A DNA stretch of 11,113 nucleotides from Micrococcaceae bacterium UBA7136. GTDB lineage: Bacteria; Actinomycetota; Actinomycetes; Actinomycetales; Micrococcaceae. The position numbers were made by a program, and so were the translations under genes. The stretch's first letter is position 1. Each line of letters starts with the position of its first letter. The stretch is taken from the NCBI GenBank assembly GCA_002492045.1, contig DKXC01000140.1, positions 1 through 11,113 on the forward strand, in the 5' to 3' direction. Positions 6,027 through 11,113 of this stretch are shown here, piece after piece. The notes beneath the pieces are model-generated. The model was not told where the DNA came from, did not search any database, and worked only from the letters and a program-made list of their open reading frames with translations.

Positions 6027-6617
6027 ATGGCCAACTTCAATGTGGGTTCCCTGCTGGGGCGCCTGAATAAGGCTGAAAAAGAGGCTTCTTCTGAGGCTGA
6101 TCCCCAGAAGAAGATTCTCTATGTCTGCACCGGCAATATCGCTCGCTCTGCCTCGGCCAAGTACCTTTCACGCCAACTTGTTGGGCCTGAGAGTAGCTGG
6201 ATTTTTGATAGCGCTGGAACCGGGGCTGTAGTTGGTTCTGGGGTAGCTCCCCATATTGACCGGGAACTTGCCAGTCGCGGGGTTGATTTTAGTGACCATA
6301 AGGCCCGGCAGATTAAGAAGAAGGATTTGGAAGAAGCAGCCCTGGTGCTGGTTATGGAGAAGGAGCACCTGGACTGGCTGGTAGGTGAGTGGCCCCAGTA
6401 CCGGACTAAAGTTCATCTACTGGGACAGATGGCCCGCCTTCGCCAGCAGGCTGGACGTCGGGTAGATCCCATTGCTTTTATGTTGCAACATGAGCAAGAG
6501 CCCACTTACGAAGACCGTATTGAAGATCCTTACCGCAAGGGGGCTGAGGCGGCCAAGGTTGCGGTAGAACGGATTGAGCATGACCTTTCTGTCGTGATTC
6601 CCTGGTTGGGTAAGTAG
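6027..6617 (+). CDS. Low-molecular-weight protein tyrosine phosphatase-like protein
   Basis: LMW-PTP proteins dephosphorylate phosphotyrosine through a cysteine nucleophile; arsenate reductases share the fold. Numbering from ATG 6027, the phosphate loop is VCTGNIARS (33-41), giving the C-X5-R signature with C34 and R40. SAGTGA follows at 62-67, and the general acid is probably D167 in EDPYRKG. The second loop cysteine and following proline of the common CTGNICRSP form are replaced by Ala and Ala. Residues 1-28 are a charged leader not needed for the fold; there are no membrane segments. ATG 6027 is preferred over GTG 6021 because AGGAAAGG (6014-6021) is correctly spaced only for the ATG. Such phosphatases often regulate capsule synthesis through a tyrosine kinase, but no kinase gene is in the window, so a link to the polysaccharide genes beyond 9.3 kb is only inference. 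Confidence 0.85.
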   Translation: MANFNVGSLLGRLNKAEKEASSEADPQKKILYVCTGNIARSASAKYLSRQLVGPESSWIFDSAGTGAVVGSGVAPHIDRELASRGVDFSDHKARQIKKKDLEEAALVLVMEKEHLDWLVGEWPQYRTKVHLLGQMARLRQQAGRRVDPIAFMLQHEQEPTYEDRIEDPYRKGAEAAKVAVERIEHDLSVVIPWLGK

Positions 6618-6625
6618 GTTTGCTT

Positions 6626-6655
6626 TTTACTTTGGGCCTGGCTCTGGGCTAGTAT
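6626..6655 (+). promoter_or_regulatory. Promoter of tRNA-Gln
   Basis: TTTACT (6626-6631) and TAGTAT (6650-6655) are separated by 18 bp, a reasonable sigma-70-type promoter and the best -35/-10 pair in the window. Transcription would begin near 6662, leaving a leader of about 40 nt that contains a small inverted repeat (GCCT/AGGC) before the mature tRNA. Confidence 0.6.
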
Positions 6656-6701
6656 GGTGCTATCTGTTCTGAGTCTGCCTGCAGGTAGGCTGGCACAGGG
6701 A

Positions 6702-6773
6702 TCCGCCATGGTGTAATTGGCAACACAGCGGCCTTTGGAGCCGTTATTCTAGGTTCGAGTCCTAGTGGCGGAG
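6702..6773 (+). tRNA. tRNA-Gln (anticodon UUG)
   Basis: A full cloverleaf can be drawn. The acceptor stem is TCCGCCA (6702-6708) with TGGCGGA (6766-6772) and discriminator G6773. The D stem is GTGT/ACAC. The anticodon stem is GCGGC/GCCGT with loop CTTTGGA, giving anticodon TTG at 6735-6737, which reads CAA and by wobble CAG. The T stem is CTAGG/CCTAG around TTCGAGT. The 3' CCA is not encoded. Its position directly before glmU is a conserved actinobacterial arrangement. No terminator is visible in the 64 bp before glmU, so tRNA and glmU may share a transcript. Confidence 0.95.
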
Positions 6774-6837
6774 CGTTCACACCCGTGGTTCTCCCCCGAG
6801 TCTGCGGGAAAGCGTCACTCGCAAGGAGATACTTACC

Positions 6838-8319
6838 GTGACCGAAGCTGTTTCAGCTCCTTCTGCTGTCATTGTTCTAGCTGCTGGAGCTGGAACCCGT
6901 ATGAAGTCCGATACTCCTAAGGTCATGCATCCGATTGCTGGCCGCTCCATGGTCCAGCACGCCGTTGCTGTAGCACGCGAACTGGCCCCCGCCCAGCTGG
7001 CTGTGGTTGTCCGCCACCAGCGGGACAAGGTAGCTTCCCACGTCCTTGATTTTGATTCTCAGGTCACCATTGTTGATCAGGACGAGATTCCCGGTACCGG
7101 CCGTGCCGTTGAGGTGGGCCTGCTGGGTCTGGACGCTCTAGGTCAGCAGGTTCAGGGTACTGTTGTGGTGACCTACGGGGATGTTCCCCTGCTTAAGACT
7201 GAGACCCTGCGTAAGCTCATTGCCTTCCATGAAGAGGGTAAGAACGCAGTGACCGTTCTGACTACCCACCTAGACCAGCCCGGTTCTTACGGTCGTATCG
7301 TCCGTAACGAGGCTGGGGAGGTGACCGCCATTGTTGAGGCCAAGGACGCTAGCGAAGAGCAACTGGCTATCACCGAAATTAACTCCGGTATCTACGCCTT
7401 TGATGCTACTGTTCTGCGGGATGCTCTGACCCGGGTCACTACCGATAATGCCCAGGGCGAGAAGTACATTACCGATGTGCTGGCTATTGCCCGTGAGGAC
7501 GGCTACCGCACCAGTGCCCTGGACATTGAGGACCGCTGGGAGGTTGAGGGCGCTAACGACCGGGTTCAGCTGGCCCAGCTGGGACGTAAGCTCAACCAGC
7601 GCATTACCGAGGGTCATATGGTCAATGGGGTGACCATTGTTGACCCTGAATCGACCTGGATTGATGTTACTGTCACCATTGAGAATGATGTGACTATCCT
7701 GCCCGGTACCTACCTGCACGGTAACACCCATATTGCTAGTGGCGCTGTGGTTGGCCCCGACACCAGCCTAACCAACGTCACCGTGGGCCAGGGCGCTAAG
7801 GTTTCCCGTACCGAGGGCAGTGATGCCCAGATTGGCGCTGGTGCTAGCGTTGGCCCCTTCGCCTACCTGCGTCCCGGCACCGTCCTGGGAGATAAGGGCA
7901 AGATTGGCACCTTTGTGGAAACAAAGAACGCCCAGATTGGTGCAGGTTCTAAGCTGCCCCACCTCTCCTACGCTGGGGACGTCACTATTGGCGAGAACTC
8001 CAATATTGGGGCCGCCTCAGTCTTTGTTAACTACGACGGCGTGAATAAGCACCGCTCCACTATCGGCAGCAATGTTCGCATGGGATCTGACAACATGTAT
8101 GTTGCCCCGGTGACTGTTGGCGACGGAGCCTACTCGGGTGCTGGAACCATTATTCGCAAGGACGTACCGGCCGGTGCCCTGGCGATTACTCAAGCCCCCC
8201 AGCGCAATATTGAGCGTTGGGTTATTGAAAACCGTGCTGGAACCGAAGCAGCAGAGGCCGCCCAGGCAGCCCTGGCCCAGGATTCAGTGTCTTCTGATAA
8301 GGAAAGCGACAAGCAGTAA
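6838..8319 (+). CDS. glmU: Bifunctional UDP-GlcNAc pyrophosphorylase / GlcN-1-P acetyltransferase GlmU
   Basis: GlmU acetylates glucosamine-1-phosphate and then couples it to UTP, making UDP-GlcNAc for peptidoglycan and other envelope glycans. The N-terminal uridylyltransferase domain shows LAAGAGTRMKSDTPKVMHP (14-32), PGTGRAVEV (85-93), TYGDVPLL (112-119), NSGIYAFD (182-189) and GEKYITDV (207-214). From about 260 the product is a left-handed beta-helix of hexapeptide repeats, with RPGT (345-348), KNAQIGAGSKLPHLSYAGD (363-381; H375 is the probable catalytic base), FVNYDGVNKHR (396-406) and GSDNMYVAPV (416-425). Residues 468-493 are an Ala/Glu/Ser-rich tail. The 493-residue length is within the actinobacterial range. 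GTG 6838 has AAGGAG at 6823-6828, spacing 9. It overlaps prs by one base (TAATG), a two-gene unit for activated-sugar and PRPP supply. Confidence 0.97.
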   Translation: MTEAVSAPSAVIVLAAGAGTRMKSDTPKVMHPIAGRSMVQHAVAVARELAPAQLAVVVRHQRDKVASHVLDFDSQVTIVDQDEIPGTGRAVEVGLLGLDALGQQVQGTVVVTYGDVPLLKTETLRKLIAFHEEGKNAVTVLTTHLDQPGSYGRIVRNEAGEVTAIVEAKDASEEQLAITEINSGIYAFDATVLRDALTRVTTDNAQGEKYITDVLAIAREDGYRTSALDIEDRWEVEGANDRVQLAQLGRKLNQRITEGHMVNGVTIVDPESTWIDVTVTIENDVTILPGTYLHGNTHIASGAVVGPDTSLTNVTVGQGAKVSRTEGSDAQIGAGASVGPFAYLRPGTVLGDKGKIGTFVETKNAQIGAGSKLPHLSYAGDVTIGENSNIGAASVFVNYDGVNKHRSTIGSNVRMGSDNMYVAPVTVGDGAYSGAGTIIRKDVPAGALAITQAPQRNIERWVIENRAGTEAAEAAQAALAQDSVSSDKESDKQ

Positions 8320-9302
8320 TGACTGAGATTACGAATCCGGGCGAAAAGAAGCTGGTGCTGGTCTCTGGCCGCGCCCACCCCGAGCTAGCAGAGCAGATCG
8401 CTGCTGAACTGGGGATTGACCTTCTTCCCTCCTCTGCCTACACCTTTGCTAACGGGGAAACCTACGTCCGTTTCGAGGAATCAGTTCGAGGGGCCGACGC
8501 CTTCGTGATTCAGTCTCACCCGGCTCCCATCAATGAGCACATGATGGAGCAGCTGATCATGATTGACTCCCTCAAGCGTGCTTCTGCCCGCTCCATCACG
8601 GTTGTCTCTCCCTTCTACCCCTACGCCCGTCAGGACAAGAAGCATAAGGGCCGTGAGCCTATCTCTGCCCGCCTCATGGCTGATCTTTACAAGACTGCCG
8701 GTGCTGACCGCCTCATGAGCGTTGACCTCCATACCGCCCAGATTCAGGGTTTCTTTGATGGTCCGGTCGACCACCTGATGGCTATCCCCCTGCTGGCCCA
8801 GCATGTTGCCAGCAAGGTAGACACTGATCAGGTAACCGTGGTTTCTCCCGATACTGGTCGTGTTCGGGTGGCTGAGCAGTGGGCTGAGCTGCTGGGCGGC
8901 GCCCCCCTGGCCTTCGTCCATAAGACCCGCGACATTAACGTACCTAACCAGGCTGTTTCTAAGACTGTAGTGGGCGAGATTGAGGGCCGCACCTGTGTCC
9001 TGATTGACGACATGATTGACACCGGTGGCACTATTGCTGGTGCTGTTAAGGTGCTCAAGGAGAATGGGGCTAAGGACGTCATTATTGCGGCTACTCACCC
9101 GGTCTTCTCTCACCCGGCTGCTGAGCGCCTGGGCGGTTGCGGGGCCAGCGAGGTTATCGTGACTAACACTCTGCCCCTGCGGGAGGACCAGGTCTTTGAC
9201 AACCTGACCGTTCTGTCTATCGCGCCTATTCTGGCCCAGGCCATCAAGGAAGTCTTTGATGAGGGCTCTGTTACTAGCCTCTTCGAGGGACGGGCTAACT
9301 AA
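8319..9302 (+). CDS. prs: Ribose-phosphate pyrophosphokinase (PRPP synthetase)
   Basis: Prs transfers pyrophosphate from ATP to ribose-5-phosphate, making PRPP for nucleotides, His and Trp, and in many actinobacteria for decaprenyl-phosphoarabinose. Class I motifs: FANGETYVRFEESVRG (43-58), SPFYPYARQDKKHKGREPIS (97-116), SVDLHTAQIQGFFDGPVDHL (134-153), VSPDTGRVRVAE (175-186), the flexible catalytic loop HKTRD (201-205, K202 and R204) and the PRPP-binding VLIDDMIDTGGT (227-238). At 327 residues it is of standard length. ATG 8319 overlaps the glmU stop by one base; AAGGAAAG at 8299-8306 is rather far (12 nt), consistent with translational coupling. The gene is followed by a strong stem-loop, so it probably ends the glmU transcript. 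Confidence 0.97.
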   Translation: MTEITNPGEKKLVLVSGRAHPELAEQIAAELGIDLLPSSAYTFANGETYVRFEESVRGADAFVIQSHPAPINEHMMEQLIMIDSLKRASARSITVVSPFYPYARQDKKHKGREPISARLMADLYKTAGADRLMSVDLHTAQIQGFFDGPVDHLMAIPLLAQHVASKVDTDQVTVVSPDTGRVRVAEQWAELLGGAPLAFVHKTRDINVPNQAVSKTVVGEIEGRTCVLIDDMIDTGGTIAGAVKVLKENGAKDVIIAATHPVFSHPAAERLGGCGASEVIVTNTLPLREDQVFDNLTVLSIAPILAQAIKEVFDEGSVTSLFEGRAN

Positions 9303-9319
9303 TAAACTGTATTACTCTT

Positions 9320-9354
9320 AAGGCTGGGCTATGTCTGAGGCATAGCCCAGCCTT
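9320..9354 (+). terminator. Strong stem-loop after prs
   Basis: AAGGCTGGGCTATG (9320-9333) pairs perfectly with CATAGCCCAGCCTT (9341-9354) around a 7-base loop. It starts 17 bp after the prs stop. The tail GTCTTAGG lacks a U-tract, as is common for actinobacterial terminators. It ends only 17 bp before the flippase ATG, so it could also act in the flippase leader if transcription passes through. Confidence 0.8.
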
Positions 9355-9371
9355 GTCTTAGGTGAGAAGGA

Positions 9372-10823
9372 ATGTCTGAAAAAAGCTTGACGCAGCGTAG
9401 TGCCCGGGGTGGTGTGAATGCTTTAGGTGGCCAGGTTGCCAAGATTATTTTAGGTTTGGCCTCGCTATCCATTTTGGCGCGTATGCTCAGCCCAGAGGAC
9501 TATGGTCTGATGGCTATGGTGCTAACAATTGTGAGTATCGCTGAAGTTTTTAAGGACTTCGGTCTTTCGACGGCCGCTGTTCAAGCTAAAACTCTTTCTC
9601 CTCAAGAAAAAACAAATCTCTGGTGGCTGAATACTAGTATCGGCGCCCTAATCTGCCTTGTAGTTGCAGCTCTTAGTCCTCTAGTAGCCTGGTTCTACCA
9701 GGATGAGAGGCTTTTGCTCATTACTGTACTGATGTCTTTTAACTTCCTTATTTCGGGTATGACGGTTCAGTATTTTGCTCAGATGCAACGTGAGATTGAG
9801 TTTGGAAAGATTGCCGTTAATAATATTCTTTCTAATCTGATTGGCTTGGGTGTTGCTTTTATTTTTGCGGCTCAGGGCTATGGCGTCTGGGCTTTGGTAG
9901 CTCAGGGGCTGACTATCTCTCTTGCTTCTCTTCTATTGTGTGTAGTGCAAACGGGTTGGTTGCCGGGAATCTACCGTTCTTCAACACCGGTTAAGAAGTT
10001 CTTAAACTTCGGTTTGCCCCTTATGTTCTCTAACTTGTTAACCCACTTCAGTGCAGCTTTAGATTCTCTTCTGATTGGCCGATTGGCTCAGGCAGAGGTC
10101 TTAGGGTACTACAATCGGGCATATCAGGCGGTACGCACCCCCCTTAACTCTCTGAGGTCTCCGCTTAATAATGTTGGTTTTTCGGCTCTGTCTAAGAAGA
10201 AAGCAAGTAAAGAAGAATTACTGGAGCTAGCTGGGAAGGGGCAGATCCTCTTAGGTTATCCTCTAGCCCTCCTCGGCGGAGGGTTTGCAGCTGCCTCAAC
10301 CCCTCTTGTGCTACTTTTCTTGGGTCCGCAGTGGAGCGAATCTGTTCCTTTTTTTGCTTGGCTGGCGATTGCTGAAGGACTTCATTGTCTGGCCTTGACA
10401 GCTGGTTGGATTTTTTTGACTGCTGGTCAATCTAAGTATGTTTTTAAGCTAACTCTGGCCAACACCATCATTCGTATTATTTTTGTTGTGGTAGGTGGGC
10501 TTTTAGCCGGCCCGCTTGGTGTTGTTGTGGGTAATGCGGTTTCTGTCTTTATCCAGTGGCCACTTGCGATTATTTTGGCTGGTAGAAGTCTGAGGCTTTC
10601 TACTCGTAGTATGCTTCTTAGCTCCTATCGGATGTTTGGGGTAGTTTTGGTGAGTAGCCTTGTTACCTACGGGGTTAGCCAGCTGCTATCTATCAATCTT
10701 CTTCTGGATCTCTTGCTTTTGGCCCTTGTTCATATCTTGGCTGCTGGTGCTTGTGCGCTGTTGCCTGCGGTCCGGCGGGACTATCAGCTGATTTTCTCCC
10801 TAGTGCGGAGTATGCGGAAATAA
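9372..10823 (+). CDS. Polysaccharide flippase, Wzx/PST family (WzxC-like)
   Basis: This is a polytopic membrane protein of the polysaccharide transporter (MOP) superfamily, which moves lipid-linked oligosaccharide units across the cytoplasmic membrane. The N-terminus SLTQRSARGGVNALGGQVAK is the typical opening of WzxC-like flippases, followed by LARMLSPEDYGLMAMV (35-50). Roughly twelve or more hydrophobic spans are visible, for example near 21-38, 45-62, 88-108, 114-132, 150-168, 172-195, 212-236, 292-317, 327-350, 362-380, 384-403, 420-440 and 443-464. There is no signal peptide, and the length of 483 fits the family. ATG 9372 abuts AAGGA with no spacing; AGGTG at 9360-9364 is better spaced. 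G+C is lower than in prs (hand-counted 60-base samples 48% and 33% versus 60%), suggesting an acquired or exchanged locus. The substrate cannot be told from sequence. Confidence 0.88.
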   Translation: MSEKSLTQRSARGGVNALGGQVAKIILGLASLSILARMLSPEDYGLMAMVLTIVSIAEVFKDFGLSTAAVQAKTLSPQEKTNLWWLNTSIGALICLVVAALSPLVAWFYQDERLLLITVLMSFNFLISGMTVQYFAQMQREIEFGKIAVNNILSNLIGLGVAFIFAAQGYGVWALVAQGLTISLASLLLCVVQTGWLPGIYRSSTPVKKFLNFGLPLMFSNLLTHFSAALDSLLIGRLAQAEVLGYYNRAYQAVRTPLNSLRSPLNNVGFSALSKKKASKEELLELAGKGQILLGYPLALLGGGFAAASTPLVLLFLGPQWSESVPFFAWLAIAEGLHCLALTAGWIFLTAGQSKYVFKLTLANTIIRIIFVVVGGLLAGPLGVVVGNAVSVFIQWPLAIILAGRSLRLSTRSMLLSSYRMFGVVLVSSLVTYGVSQLLSINLLLDLLLLALVHILAAGACALLPAVRRDYQLIFSLVRSMRK

Positions 10824-10846
10824 GGGATAAGGAGAGAGAAAAGGTA

Positions 10847-11113
10847 ATGCCTAAGTCAGTTGTTTCTATTCACCGGATGAGCGCTTTCGGCGGGGCTGAA
10901 CGCTACGCTGCCTACCTGTGTGAAGCTCTGTTGCAGGAAGGGCACGAGGTTTGTCTTCTGACCTCTGGCCGGGTTTCGGTAGAAGAAATCGAGAAGTATT
11001 TCGGGCTGAGTCTGACGGGGCTCAAAATTAAGGAAATAGATTTGAGGCTTCCTCGTCTGCCAGAGGAACTTAAGAGGTTCTTACTTGATGCCTATAAGAT
11101 GAATCTGGTAAGG
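10847..11113 (+). CDS. Glycosyltransferase, GT4-like N-terminus (runs off window)
   Basis: Reading from ATG 10847, 89 codons are open to the window end. The start MPKSVVSIHRMSAFGGAER and then YAAYLCEALLQEGHEVCLLT resemble the N-terminal acceptor-binding Rossmann domain of GT-B glycosyltransferases, where GGAER plus ALxxxGHEV is typical of family GT4. The catalytic C-terminal domain lies outside the window, so donor and acceptor are unknown. GGAG at 10831-10834 lies 12 bases upstream as the ribosome binding site. It begins 23 bp after the flippase stop in the same direction, so the two are probably co-transcribed in an envelope polysaccharide operon. Confidence 0.75.
   Translation, partial: MPKSVVSIHRMSAFGGAERYAAYLCEALLQEGHEVCLLTSGRVSVEEIEKYFGLSLTGLKIKEIDLRLPRLPEELKRFLLDAYKMNLVR

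Noticed and set aside
6797..6821. CGAGT/ACTCG inverted repeat between tRNA-Gln and glmU
   Set aside because: Five-base arms with a 15-base loop and no U-tract; expected by chance in this composition, not a convincing terminator or riboswitch.
7270..7731. 153-codon open frame on the minus strand
   Set aside because: Antisense to glmU, with no independent coding evidence.
8481..9113. Long open frame (210 codons) on the minus strand
   Set aside because: It lies wholly inside prs, whose motifs are unambiguous; the antisense frame has no ribosome binding site or recognisable family features and is a by-product of codon bias.
1..11113. CRISPR arrays, insertion sequences, phage or defence-system genes
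   Set aside because: No regularly spaced repeats, no transposase or integrase motifs, and no terminal inverted repeats were found; all substantial coding space is explained by the listed genes.

Overview
This 11.1 kb window looks like the chromosome of a Gram-positive actinobacterium, most likely order Micrococcales and plausibly a Micrococcaceae relative. Three things support this: the gene order (16S rRNA methyltransferase rsmI, tatD, rsmA/ksgA, ispE, an ABC-F ATPase, tRNA-Gln, glmU, prs), actinobacterial sequence details such as the RRRNLTFPPAPEPLP lead-in of TatD and the HKTRD loop of Prs, and a G+C content in the high fifties over most of the window. Genus cannot be settled from the sequence alone. 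Two habits are unlike typical high-GC actinobacteria. None of the nine complete genes ends in TGA (five TAG, four TAA), and the tetranucleotide CTAG, usually rare in bacteria, occurs about as often as chance predicts.

Layout. Positions 1-96 hold no supportable gene, but contain a 14-bp direct repeat flanking a 14-bp palindrome just upstream of a possible leaderless promoter. Positions 97-3974 (+) carry four genes: rsmI, tatD, rsmA and ispE. They cover ribosome maturation (RsmI 2'-O-methylation and RsmA dimethylation of 16S rRNA), a metal-dependent DNase/hydrolase, and one step of the MEP isoprenoid pathway. Convergent to them at 4004-5833 (-) is an ABC-F ATPase of the Uup type. A divergent, G-rich spacer of nearly 200 bp separates it from a low-molecular-weight tyrosine phosphatase homologue (6027-6617, +). 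A promoter and tRNA-Gln(UUG) follow, then glmU and prs, which overlap by one base and make UDP-GlcNAc and PRPP.

A perfect 14-bp stem-loop follows prs. Beyond it the character changes: a Wzx/PST-type polysaccharide flippase (9372-10823) and the start of a glycosyltransferase (10847 to the window end) have clearly lower G+C. This is the left edge of a cell-surface polysaccharide locus inserted next to the conserved housekeeping block. GlmU (UDP-GlcNAc), the phosphatase and the flippase/transferase pair could all serve envelope glycan synthesis, although only adjacency supports a link between them.

The main oddities are these: the 5' end of tatD carries a diverged copy of the rsmA start region; IspE stops abruptly just after its final conserved motif, with a plausible tail in another frame; rsmI and rsmA have canonical -10 boxes placed as in leaderless genes; and several genes shift in third-position base use along their length. 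I found no evidence for a wholly new defence or mobile system in this window.
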